Source of the DNA: Chitinophaga sancti
GTDB taxonomy: Bacteria > Bacteroidota > Bacteroidia > Chitinophagales > Chitinophagaceae
Length of the DNA: 64,000 bases
NCBI RefSeq assembly: GCF_034424315.1
Contig: NZ_CP139972.1
Coordinates: 868,001 to 932,000, forward strand
Direction: 5' to 3'
Position numbers and translations under genes: made by a program
Shown: piece after piece, positions 8,386-16,994 of the stretch
How positions within the stretch are numbered: the first letter of the stretch is position 1
Layout: each line of letters begins with the position of its first letter
The notes under the pieces: generated by a model
Told to the model about the DNA's origin: nothing
Database searches by the model: none
The model's input: only the letters and a program-made list of their open reading frames with translations

Positions 8386-9462
8386 TCACCATTTTATATT
8401 CTTACTAATATACGCGATCAGCTGATTCGCCATCGCCTCCTGCTCCTTTGCATTCGGATGCCCCGGCGTATCCTTATACGGGAAGAAACAAGTCCTGATC
8501 TTTGCATCATGCAATCCCGCCACTGCTTCCTTGATATATCCCGGCCATGCAGACCCTTTGCGCGTTGCATCCATATTTCCCAGCGCACAAATAATCTCTG
8601 CCTTCGGATGCTTTGCCCTGATCTTCTTCACCAGTTCACTGTAAGCCGCGACAATCGCTTTTGCATCCGGCGCCTTTTCTCCAAACTTCGCCTTGAACTG
8701 CTCATGCTCCGGTCTCATTACCAGCCAACTATCATTCTGAAACAAATTGATCACCACCAGGTCAGGCGTATATGTGCTGAAATCCCATTTGCTTGCCGCA
8801 TCCGTTGCATCCACCCGGTCGTACATCTCAGGCATGATGAGGGGGAACCAACTTATCAGGACTCCTATACCACTCTTTGCCACCAGGTGATACTCCGCAT
8901 TAAAATGCCGGGCTGTGAGCGATGCATAACTGATATAGGAATTCTCATAAGGAGCGCTGCCCCTATCCTTCCCGCTGCTATCTTCTACCGCATAGCCACA
9001 GGTAATGGAATTACCATAGAATTCAATCTTTCTCTTTTTCGTAACAGGTGCAGGCAGCAGGGAGCCGTCTACTTCGAAATTATACAACCAGGTTTTGCCC
9101 ATAGCCCATTCCGTACGCTTAAACAATTCCAGTTTGTGATGCCCGTTTTTAAGTCCGCTTACCAGCGTATAGGTATGTACGGTACTATCCGGCTGAATTT
9201 TACTGATCACCTTTCCATCTATCACTACATTATAGAAATTTTCTCCCCGCTCATCTTTCAGCTTCACTTTTACCCCTGTTCCCTTAAAATTTATGCTCAC
9301 CGTTGTCGCTGACCAGGATAGCTGTGCACTATTATCTGTCTGGACTACACGCCCCATATAATGGATGTGTGGGTCATTACTTTTAATGATTAAATTTTGT
9401 GCCTGCGTATGCAAATGAATCATTATCACGCATGTAAGCAACAGGCAAAGGCGTTTTTTCAT
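8386..9462 (-). CDS. CE2-type SGNH carbohydrate esterase, secreted
   Basis: A 358-residue secreted enzyme with a signal peptide ending HTQAQ (about residue 22). Residues 25-135 form a beta-rich 'jelly-roll' domain and residues 145-358 an SGNH hydrolase, the two-domain plan of CE2 acetyl esterases. The nucleophile block is FYGNSITCGYA (Ser152; N replaces the usual D of GDS), NLFQNDSW gives the block III Asn, and H335 lies in DTPGHP. CE2 enzymes remove acetyl groups from xylo-, gluco- and mannan oligosaccharides, so this gene may assist the mannan locus at the right end of the window, though it is not linked to it. It is not in an operon. Confidence 0.85.
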   Translation of the reverse strand: MKKRLCLLLTCVIMIHLHTQAQNLIIKSNDPHIHYMGRVVQTDNSAQLSWSATTVSINFKGTGVKVKLKDERGENFYNVVIDGKVISKIQPDSTVHTYTLVSGLKNGHHKLELFKRTEWAMGKTWLYNFEVDGSLLPAPVTKKRKIEFYGNSITCGYAVEDSSGKDRGSAPYENSYISYASLTARHFNAEYHLVAKSGIGVLISWFPLIMPEMYDRVDATDAASKWDFSTYTPDLVVINLFQNDSWLVMRPEHEQFKAKFGEKAPDAKAIVAAYSELVKKIRAKHPKAEIICALGNMDATRKGSAWPGYIKEAVAGLHDAKIRTCFFPYKDTPGHPNAKEQEAMANQLIAYISKNIKW

Positions 9463-9565
9463 ATCAAATGGATTTGTCGATGATGGAAATTAAGCGAGAA
9501 TCTTTAATTATTAAAAATAATTATTTATTTTGCCGCGGTTATATATATAAAATTGTTGTTAGCTC

Positions 9566-12500
9566 ATGAGATTTGTTAAGCAAACCGTGCTTTACTTCAA
9601 GGAGGGGACATCTGACAAAACTTACGAAATAGACCTATGTGAAACTGGCCCCGGACAATACATTGTGAACTTCCGCTATGGCAAGCGGGGAGCTGCACTT
9701 AAAGAAGGTAGTAAAACAGCCACCCCCGTTACACTGGTGGAGGCTACCGCTATTTTCGATGCATTGGAAAAGGAAAAACGTAGCAAGGGATATACCGGCG
9801 AAGGCGATGGTGTAGCCACCGTAGCTTATACCCCTATCTCGGTAGAGGATGTCGCTGACCCCGCCCACAAAGCAATCCTGAAAAGGCTGGATGATGCCAT
9901 GACCGGCAAACAATCCTTTAAGACAAAATGGTCGACATCCCGCGTGATCTGGGCTGCCGGCGAATTGAAAATTCGTGCGGCCGCTCCTGTTATCCTGCGC
10001 CTGATTGAGAAAGGCAATGCCATGCAGCGTTATGCTTGTATCTGGGCATTGGGCCGATGTGGTGACCCCGCTGCCGTTTCATTAGTCAGCTCCTATATAG
10101 ATAATAGCACTTACCCGCAATACCTGCGGCAAATGGCTGCAAACGCTGTGTTGCAACTCCTGTCGGGCGAGGAACGTACTGCTTTCATTACCCGTTCGCT
10201 ACACGCCCTGCCACCAGAGTTCCAGGCAGCCATCACTGCGCAGGATATGCAGGCGCTCACACAACTGCTGGATCAGCGGGTGATGAAACTCACCGAGCCT
10301 ACTTACCAGTTGCTGGAAGACCTGTATATCGTTGCAGCTGATAATATGCCTGTCAGACAACTGCTGCATAGTTTATTCGCTGCCTTACCTTTACGCCCAT
10401 CGTATTTCCGGCATATCCGTCACCTTTATAAGCAGGCGGAAATGCGTGATGATCATGGGTTGACGGCGCTCTTCTCCGGGCGTTTTGAAAGGGAAACGCA
10501 TATGTTCAGCACCAATGGTAAACCACCTGCTGAACTGAAGAAGCCATTGAGCAGACTAGCTTATTCCAATCGCACACGTCGCCATTTAAGGGCCAGGACA
10601 CTGCGCCGCCTGCAGGCATATGGTATGCGTGGAGAAATGGAATATGTAAAACTCGCCACTGCACTCCTGTTACAATATGATGGGTCTTTGTCAATGTACA
10701 AAAGAGCGGCTTTCAGCCGGACTGTATACGGATATGATACCACCACAAGGCGCTATACTTCCCGTGAGATCCGCTATCCTGCTAATTCAGAGGCGGTTTT
10801 CCTGAACTATATATTAAGAGGCAATAACCCTGATTTAGTATTAAAAACCCAGGGAAGCCGCTGGGAATATATAGATCCCGAAGCCAACCAGGATGAAGCA
10901 AAGCCAAAGCAGGAGGAGCCGCCTAAGAAAGAAGGTTTCCTGAATCAACTGGGCAATCTTTTCAAAGCACCTAAGAAGGAAGAATCCGGGCAGCCAAAAG
11001 AATCCACTGAAAAAGTGGTAGTGGATGAGCCACACAGCGATATTCCTTTCAGGGCGCTCTGGCACCAGTTACCACAGGCATTCATCCAGCTGCTCATCAG
11101 TGGCCGCATGGAAGACGTACATGCCTTTGCGTATGCAGAACTGCAGGCGAGTCCGCAGTTTGAAGCCATCAAAGAAAAAATCGATGCCAATGTGATTAGT
11201 GGCCTGCTCATTAATCCTTATTCCATTCCGCAGCAATTCGGGCTGGCACTGGCAAAAGAAAAATATAATCCTGCCTCCCCTTCTCTTCAGCTCTTTGTAG
11301 CGCTGATGAATAGTCCGCTGAAAGAAGCCAGGGAACTGGGTATTGAATGGATCAGGCAACACCTGGAATTCTGTTTCCAGCATACCGAATTCGTATCAGC
11401 ACTCATCCTGGCTGTCTATGACGATGTAAGACAGATTGCCGTAGATCGTCTCAGCACTACACCGCTGCCGCTCGATAAGTGTCGCGTGATAATAGGCAGC
11501 GTGGTGGGCGTATTGCTGACACCCCGGGGATCTGATGCTGCCGTATATAAAATACTGACTGCTGGTTGCCGCATATTGGAACAGTACATGGTGACTGCCC
11601 TGGAAGAAGTAGATTTCAAGATCGTAGAAGATTTACTGAAATCCGGTATTCCACCGGCAGAAGCATTTGGTGTGCGATTGTTATTATTGAAGAAACAACC
11701 GCTGCAGCAGATCTCTGACGAAATCATTGCAGGCATCCTTGAAAATGCTTATCAGCCGGTAAGAGAAGGTGGTATTGCGATCCTGGCCAGTTTGACGAAT
11801 GAAGAACTGCTGGCGCGTCCTGCCTTGTTATTCCAAACCTGTATTGCTTCGTATACAGATGTACGTCAGGGTGTTCGCCCTGTACTGGCAAGGCTCCAGA
11901 AGGAATACAAAGACCTTGCGATATGGCTGGTGAATGAACTGGTGCCTTTGCTCATGCGAAAGGAAACAGCTGCAGGTTTGCATAGTGACCTCGCCGATAT
12001 ACTGAGCAATGAACTGGTAGACCACTTGCATGATATTGACAAGGCCACTGCCTTACGACTGACTTATTCCAATTACCCAGCTACCCAGGCATTTGGTGTG
12101 CTGGTGCTGGAAAAATATATTCCACCTGAAGCATTAAGCCTCAAACAGGTGATTGCTACCGGTAATCATGAATTGCTGGAAGTACGTGAATGGTGCTGGC
12201 GTTTCTTCGAACAACAGTTGCCGCGTATCCGTTACGAAAGGGATGATGCAATCGGTTTGCTGGATGCGAAATGGGATGATACCCGCACTTTTGCTATACA
12301 GTTTTTCCGGACTCACTTCAGGGATGAAGACTGGTCGCCGGAAACACTCGTTGCCATAGCTGACAGCGTAAACCCAATCGTACAGGCATTTGGCAGGGAA
12401 TTGCTGACACGTTTCTTTAAAGAAGCAGATGGTCTCAGTTACCTGTTAAAACTTAGTCAGCATCCGGGTGTAGCGATGCAAACTTTTGCGACCAATTACC

Positions 12501-12805
12501 TGGCGCAGTATGCAGCGGGTCAGCTGGATCGCCTGCAGGAACTGGAGTTTTATTTCCGTTCAGTACTGAGCAGGGTCAATAAAGCGAGGGTAGCGAAAGA
12601 ACGCATCTTTGCATTCCTGGAACAGGAATCCCTGAAATCAACAGCAGCAGCGCAATACATAGCAGGTATCATCGCACATATCTCTGCAACGGTGGCTATT
12701 GGCGACAAAGCCCGTTGTATCCAGATCATGCGTAAGATACACCTGCAATACCCGGATATTACGCTGCCGGTTCAATTCATCGCTATTCCTGAGCATTCAT
12801 CTTAA
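9566..12805 (+). CDS. Retron accessory protein: WGR domain + HEAT/ARM repeats
   Basis: A 1079-residue protein. Residues 3-78 are a WGR-type domain (LYFKEGTSDKTYEIDL … NFRYGKRGA … TLVEATAIFDALEKEK), a fold that binds nucleic acid ends in PARP-like proteins. From about residue 95 to the end come helical HEAT/ARM repeats (e.g. RYACIWALGRCGDPAAVSLV). They are broken near 430-495 by a Lys/Glu/Pro-rich linker (KPKQEEPPKKEG … KAPKKEESGQPK). No catalytic motif is visible, so I take it as a scaffold or sensor. It starts the ARM-SWIM-ncRNA-RT cluster and lies 11 nt before the SWIM gene. The pair resembles E. coli MolR/YehI (WGR) and YehQ (SWIM). In retron surveys a HEAT/ARM protein of this kind marks, as I recall, type XIII. 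Confidence 0.85.
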   Translation: MRFVKQTVLYFKEGTSDKTYEIDLCETGPGQYIVNFRYGKRGAALKEGSKTATPVTLVEATAIFDALEKEKRSKGYTGEGDGVATVAYTPISVEDVADPAHKAILKRLDDAMTGKQSFKTKWSTSRVIWAAGELKIRAAAPVILRLIEKGNAMQRYACIWALGRCGDPAAVSLVSSYIDNSTYPQYLRQMAANAVLQLLSGEERTAFITRSLHALPPEFQAAITAQDMQALTQLLDQRVMKLTEPTYQLLEDLYIVAADNMPVRQLLHSLFAALPLRPSYFRHIRHLYKQAEMRDDHGLTALFSGRFERETHMFSTNGKPPAELKKPLSRLAYSNRTRRHLRARTLRRLQAYGMRGEMEYVKLATALLLQYDGSLSMYKRAAFSRTVYGYDTTTRRYTSREIRYPANSEAVFLNYILRGNNPDLVLKTQGSRWEYIDPEANQDEAKPKQEEPPKKEGFLNQLGNLFKAPKKEESGQPKESTEKVVVDEPHSDIPFRALWHQLPQAFIQLLISGRMEDVHAFAYAELQASPQFEAIKEKIDANVISGLLINPYSIPQQFGLALAKEKYNPASPSLQLFVALMNSPLKEARELGIEWIRQHLEFCFQHTEFVSALILAVYDDVRQIAVDRLSTTPLPLDKCRVIIGSVVGVLLTPRGSDAAVYKILTAGCRILEQYMVTALEEVDFKIVEDLLKSGIPPAEAFGVRLLLLKKQPLQQISDEIIAGILENAYQPVREGGIAILASLTNEELLARPALLFQTCIASYTDVRQGVRPVLARLQKEYKDLAIWLVNELVPLLMRKETAAGLHSDLADILSNELVDHLHDIDKATALRLTYSNYPATQAFGVLVLEKYIPPEALSLKQVIATGNHELLEVREWCWRFFEQQLPRIRYERDDAIGLLDAKWDDTRTFAIQFFRTHFRDEDWSPETLVAIADSVNPIVQAFGRELLTRFFKEADGLSYLLKLSQHPGVAMQTFATNYLAQYAAGQLDRLQELEFYFRSVLSRVNKARVAKERIFAFLEQESLKSTAAAQYIAGIIAHISATVAIGDKARCIQIMRKIHLQYPDITLPVQFIAIPEHSS

Positions 12806-12816
12806 ACCCTGATCAC

Positions 12817-14463
12817 ATGTTATTCAATTATAGATATAGCGGCAGTACGCAGGTATATAGCAATGCTACATCAGCAGGAATTTCATTTGCACCTGATACA
12901 AGACGTGAGCCTACTTTCTTTAATGGAAAGTTGCATAAAAAGCTGGCGTTCAGGGAAGCAATTTCTGCGTTGCATGATGTAGTGGTGTCAGATCTGCGAT
13001 TCAAGCCAAAAGATAAAACCGAGTATAAGGAATGGGCCGCGCAGCAGGAAGCTGTATGGCTGGCGCAATATATGGGTCAGTATGATGCCAAAGCCAGTCA
13101 GGCGAAGATTAAACAGCTCCGTGAAGAACTGAATACTGTCAACATAGAGCGTGACAAGGTGATGGCGCCTTATTACACGGCACGTCGTAAATACTTCGAT
13201 TACCTGTACCAAAAAGACAAAGATGCCTGGTTTGTGCTGGACCCCGTGATCAGCGTGCATCCTGATGAGATCTTTTTCGAGTGCTTTAGCCAGGATGAAT
13301 CTGCTTACGGCAAACTAAGTGCGAGTTACAATGTATTTAAAGAGGTCAACGAATTTGAATGTGGTACTACCAACATTGATTATTCAGCGAACCTGTATAA
13401 CGAGTTCCAGAAGATCCGTGACTATAAGGAAACGACCTTCACGGTAGATCCTTCCGGTTTCGCCGTGCAAACGACAAAGGAGGAGCTCTTCAAAGAAGTA
13501 AAGATCGATTTGCCGGATAGTTGGGTCAGGGGATTCCTGCAGGTGAGTTCAGCAATGACCTTACCCGCTGCCAGCTTTGATCTGCACCCGATGGATGTAT
13601 ATAATTTCTGTGCACAGCTGCGCCGCTTCAAGGAAAAGAAAGGACCGCGTTCTATTCGTTTTATATTGGAACCCGGGCAACCTGTGAAAGCGATCTTTGA
13701 TCCCTGGGGTACGGAGATCGTGTGTGCGAGATCGGTATATACCGGTGCACAGCGCAGGGAGATCCGGATCTGGGGCCGCCGCCGTTTGTTAATATTGGAA
13801 AGACTGATCCCGGTAGCAAAGAAATTTACCGTTCACCTGACGGGGAATGGCCTGCCTTCCTTCTACATTGCGGATCTGGGCGATATGCAGTTCACACTGG
13901 GATTGAGTGGCTGGACGGCGAATGACTGGTCTCGTGCCGGGCAGTTTGACCTGATGGCGCCGAGAGGAACCGTGGACGATGCTACCAAGTTAATGATCTA
14001 TGGCGATCTGCAACAGCACTGGTTTGGTACACCGGAGCAGATAGCTGCACGTACCGGTACTACGAAAGCTGCAGTAATGGCGGCATTGGGGATCTATACA
14101 CAGGCGGGGATAGCGATTTATGATCTGCATTCAGGTTTTTATCGTTTACGTGAACTGAGCCGCGATCCATTACCACTGGACCAGTTACGCTTTTCAAATC
14201 CTGCGGAAGCCGCCGCTACCAGGCTTGTAGGCAGTGTGAAGTTCACTGCACAGGAAGTGCCGGGAGTAGGTGTACAACTGGAAGGTACGATCGGATCAAG
14301 AAATCGTTCATACAAACCCGTTATAGTAATTGATGCAGATGAAAGGATGGCTTCAGCACATTGTGACTGTAATCATTACCAGATGAATAAGTTACATAAA
14401 GGTCCGTGCGAACATATGCTGGCACTGCGTATGGCGTATGAACAGGAAAAACAAAAAGTATAA
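12817..14463 (+). CDS. Retron accessory protein: winged-helix + SWIM zinc finger
   Basis: A 548-residue protein. Residues about 1-390 are of unrecognised fold and include a charged helical segment (KQLREELNTVNIERDKV, about 100-116). Residues about 394-453 look like a winged helix (TPEQIAARTGTTKAAVMAALGIYTQAG … GFYRLRE). The C-terminus holds a SWIM finger with C516, C518, C531 and H533 (CDC…CEHMLALRMA), matching CxCx(n)CxH. SWIM domains bind DNA or mediate protein contact. The combination 'WH + SWIM' next to an ARM protein and a retron RT is the effector set I associate with type XIII retrons. It probably shares an mRNA with the ARM gene; the retron RNA lies 111 nt downstream. Confidence 0.85.
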   Translation: MLFNYRYSGSTQVYSNATSAGISFAPDTRREPTFFNGKLHKKLAFREAISALHDVVVSDLRFKPKDKTEYKEWAAQQEAVWLAQYMGQYDAKASQAKIKQLREELNTVNIERDKVMAPYYTARRKYFDYLYQKDKDAWFVLDPVISVHPDEIFFECFSQDESAYGKLSASYNVFKEVNEFECGTTNIDYSANLYNEFQKIRDYKETTFTVDPSGFAVQTTKEELFKEVKIDLPDSWVRGFLQVSSAMTLPAASFDLHPMDVYNFCAQLRRFKEKKGPRSIRFILEPGQPVKAIFDPWGTEIVCARSVYTGAQRREIRIWGRRRLLILERLIPVAKKFTVHLTGNGLPSFYIADLGDMQFTLGLSGWTANDWSRAGQFDLMAPRGTVDDATKLMIYGDLQQHWFGTPEQIAARTGTTKAAVMAALGIYTQAGIAIYDLHSGFYRLRELSRDPLPLDQLRFSNPAEAAATRLVGSVKFTAQEVPGVGVQLEGTIGSRNRSYKPVIVIDADERMASAHCDCNHYQMNKLHKGPCEHMLALRMAYEQEKQKV

Positions 14464-14504
14464 AAAAAAATAGCAGGGAATAGCAGAATATTGAAGAAAA
14501 GAAT

Positions 14505-14512
14505 TATCTTTG
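14505..14512 (+). promoter_or_regulatory. Candidate -7 box for the retron RNA
   Basis: TATCTTTG matches the Bacteroidota -7 consensus TAnnTTTG. A start 5-8 nt downstream would give a leader of about 55 nt before the a1 repeat at 14575, so the retron RNA and RT could be transcribed apart from the two upstream genes. No convincing -33 TTG is found at the expected 19-21 nt spacing, which lowers confidence. Confidence 0.4.
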
Positions 14513-14574
14513 ATCCCGTAATGATAGAGAGTTATTCATCTCCAAAAATGAAATCTCTTTCAATAAAAAGTTCT

Positions 14575-14807
14575 TTATAAAGAGGAAATGATTGCACTTG
14601 CGCCCGTAAGGGACGAATGATGTTTCGTCATTCAGGTAACATGACTATACATGCTTCACTAAATGCAATCTTTACTTTGGGAGGGGCGTACTATAGTGCA
14701 TTTTACAGTACTCGCCCCTGGGGCCATAAAATGCACTATAGTACGCCCCTCCCTGGAGTTGATTGATTTAGTCAAAGGCTTGCACGAAGGCCATTTCCTC
14801 TTTATAA
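14575..14807 (+). ncRNA. Retron msr-msd RNA
   Basis: All parts of a retron template can be seen. a1 (14575-14590, TTATAAAGAGGAAATG) and a2 (14792-14807) are exact 16-nt reverse complements. Just 3' of a1 the msr region has a CCC-GTAA-GGG hairpin (14603-14612) and an 8-bp hairpin with a TTT loop (14615-14633, GAATGATG/CGTCATTC with one G-T pair). The msd is a perfect 27-bp stem (14679-14705 with 14727-14753) and a 21-nt loop. G14590 or G14594 is a candidate branch guanosine at the a1/msr junction. Length is about 233 nt. It sits directly upstream of a reverse transcriptase with the retron-specific motifs, which it should prime and template. Exact cDNA ends cannot be read from sequence alone. 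Confidence 0.9.
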
Positions 14808-14933
14808 TTTACGATTGCCGATCAGTAGTTTTTACATCTACATGGATGGCTTTTTTACATCTTCACTTCCCTTTTCTCAAATTTCTGCTACTCCCCTGCT
14901 TCCATTCATTCATCATTTTATCTGAACTGGAAT

Positions 14934-16430
14934 ATGTCAGCAGGTTTGACCCGTCAACAATTATACGATCAGATTCGGGCTTCCTCTAAGGAAGAAGTAA
15001 TTCTCGAAGGAATGCAACGCCTCGGCTTCTGGGCAAAGAGCGAAATCATGCCCAGTCTTCCGGAAATGATCATTCAAAAGGAAGGTGAACTCCGCAGAGA
15101 ATTAAACCAACTCCTCAACGAACAGGGCCGATACAGAAATAAACAGCAGGTCCTTAACGACATGCGAAAAGAACGCATGGCTGCCGCCAAGGCAAAACGT
15201 GCGGAAACAAAAAAACGGAATGAAGAGAAACGCCTGCAAAGAGCGGCTGCATGGGCTGAAGAGAAAAAGAAAACCATCCTCTACCTCGGCGAAGACGTTT
15301 CTGCAGGCTTAAATAAAACGACCTCTAATACCGAACAACTACAGAAATTCGGTTTACCTGTATTGAATGATGCCGTTCAACTGGCAGCAGCAATGGGGCT
15401 GAGCCTCGGCAAACTCCGCTTCCTGGCATTTGACAGGAAAGTAGGTACCGTATCCCATTACAAACGCTTTTACCTGCCTAAAAAGTCAGGCGGCCGCAGG
15501 CTGATCTCTGCGCCCATGCCACAACTCAAAGCGGCACAGTACTGGGTACTGGAGCATATCTTGTACAAGGTGCCAAACAGTGAAGCCGCTCATGGTTTCG
15601 TTCCCGGCAAATCTATCGTTACTAATGCGCGTAATCACGTCGGCCAGGACGTGGTGATCAATATCGACCTCAAAGATTTTTTCCCGACTATTGAATATAA
15701 ACGTGTCAAAGGGCTTTTTGTCAAGCTGGGTTACAGTGAACAGGTTGCCACCATCCTTGGCCTGCTCTGTACCGAACCCGAAGTAGACCAGGTAGCCCTG
15801 GATGGCAAGGAATACTTTGTCGCAAATACCCCCCGGCACCTGCCGCAGGGTGCACCTGGGAGTCCGGCCATCACGAACCTGATTTGTTACGGCCTGGATA
15901 AACGATTTGAAGGCCTGGCGAAGAAATTCGGTTATACCTACTCCCGGTACGCAGATGATATGACCTTCTCCACAAAAGGCGAAGCCGCCGACAAGATCGG
16001 GCAATTACTCTGGTCCGTGAAACAGGTGGTGAAGGAAGAAGGTTTCCACATGCACCCAGATAAACTGAAGGTGATGCGGAAAGGTGATAAAAGAGAGGTG
16101 ACCGGGATCGTGGTGAATGAGAAACTGAGCCTGGACAGGGAAACCCTCCGCAAATTCAGGGCCTTGCTGCACCAGATTGAAAAAACCGGCCTGGCAAACA
16201 AGCAATGGGGTAATGGAAACATTATCAGTAGCATAGAGGGCTTTGCGAACTATGTGGCAATGGTAAAACCAGAAGCCGGCAGGCAGCTGAAGGATAAGAT
16301 TAAGTTATTGATGAACAGGGATGATCTTAAGGCCCAGGCAAGGGCGATGATGACTGGTGCGCCCGTTCCTGCTGCTAAGGAGGATAATTCCCCTAAAAAG
16401 GAAGATGGAAATTGGTGGAATGTGGTATAA
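14934..16430 (+). CDS. ret: Retron reverse transcriptase (type XIII-like)
   Basis: A 498-residue RT. The N-terminal part (1-140) is an extension with a long basic/coiled-coil stretch (about 60-115, rich in K, R, E, A). The RT core follows: IDLKDFF with D245 (motif A), QGAPGSP at 305-311, and the catalytic YADD at 339-342. The retron hallmarks are present: NARNH at 231-235 (the NAxxH of region X) and VTG at 389-391 (region Y, in thumb/RNA recognition). All three catalytic aspartates are intact. It should copy the adjacent msr-msd RNA into branched msDNA. It starts 126 nt after the a2 repeat, behind a pyrimidine-rich leader. It is the last gene of the cluster and is followed by a strong terminator. 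Confidence 0.93.
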   Translation: MSAGLTRQQLYDQIRASSKEEVILEGMQRLGFWAKSEIMPSLPEMIIQKEGELRRELNQLLNEQGRYRNKQQVLNDMRKERMAAAKAKRAETKKRNEEKRLQRAAAWAEEKKKTILYLGEDVSAGLNKTTSNTEQLQKFGLPVLNDAVQLAAAMGLSLGKLRFLAFDRKVGTVSHYKRFYLPKKSGGRRLISAPMPQLKAAQYWVLEHILYKVPNSEAAHGFVPGKSIVTNARNHVGQDVVINIDLKDFFPTIEYKRVKGLFVKLGYSEQVATILGLLCTEPEVDQVALDGKEYFVANTPRHLPQGAPGSPAITNLICYGLDKRFEGLAKKFGYTYSRYADDMTFSTKGEAADKIGQLLWSVKQVVKEEGFHMHPDKLKVMRKGDKREVTGIVVNEKLSLDRETLRKFRALLHQIEKTGLANKQWGNGNIISSIEGFANYVAMVKPEAGRQLKDKIKLLMNRDDLKAQARAMMTGAPVPAAKEDNSPKKEDGNWWNVV

Positions 16431-16451
16431 ACCCTGAAGAATGATACTTTT

Positions 16452-16483
16452 AAGCGCTTTTGCACAGGCAAAAGCGCTTTTTT
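16452..16483 (+). terminator. Intrinsic terminator of the retron operon
   Basis: A perfect 12-bp stem (AAGCGCTTTTGC, 16452-16463, with 16468-16479), ACAG loop, and a T-run to 16483. It begins 22 nt after the RT stop. Confidence 0.9.
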
Positions 16484-16994
16484 CAACGCAATATTTTGTT
16501 AACTGTTTAAACAATTATTTTTTTCTGTTAACCCGTCATTAACTATTTCCTGATGCTTTTGAACTATTTTGCGTCATCAACTGTTAATTTTTTAGCTGAT
16601 CACACAAGCTAACTGTCCTCTATTTTGTTATCAAGTTATCAATCAACAAGTTCTATATTAACGCAGCATTCTGTATGAGTTTTATCTGTATGTGCCCCCT
16701 AAGACCTGGTACCGCTAAACACAAAGGGAAGTTTTGGCGCATATGCAAACCGCATGCGAAATGTGCCCGTTATCACTAAACAAATCTCTATGAAAGAACA
16801 TGACAAAGGGGGTCCTTTTATTACTTAAGCATTACACGCAATTGTAGCTAACCACCCCAAATTTAATCAGCTCAGCTCATTGCCTGCTCCTTAACTCTGA
16901 TACCATCACATTTGACTGGATTTTCTGTACAAGCCGGGAACTTGTCGTTAAGTCTGCGTAAATGTTATGTTCCGTTAATTTAAAATATCGGTAC
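16484..16994. other. AT-rich intergenic region, no gene seen
   Basis: About 510 bp between the retron terminator and the first hybrid kinase. Its left part is rich in GTTAA/TTAAC words (16499-16620). It holds only very short frames, e.g. a 34-codon Cys-containing one starting ATGAGTTTTATC at 16675, which I do not call. It probably carries the kinase promoter; I could not fix the boxes. Confidence 0.5.

Noticed and set aside
8269..9312. Long plus-strand open frame of 347 codons
   Set aside because: It is antisense to the CE2 esterase gene, which has a signal peptide and the SGNH motifs. The frame has no recognisable domain and is rich in Cys, His and Arg, as expected of a complement-strand shadow.
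14641..14760. The 27-bp hairpin considered as an intrinsic terminator of the SWIM gene
   Set aside because: No T-run follows, the loop is 21 nt, and the flanking a1/a2 and msr hairpins explain it better as a retron msd.
16675..16779. 34-codon Cys-containing frame and a following 12-codon frame upstream of the first kinase
   Set aside because: Too short, no hairpin or box that would mark a leader peptide, and no adjacent processing genes.
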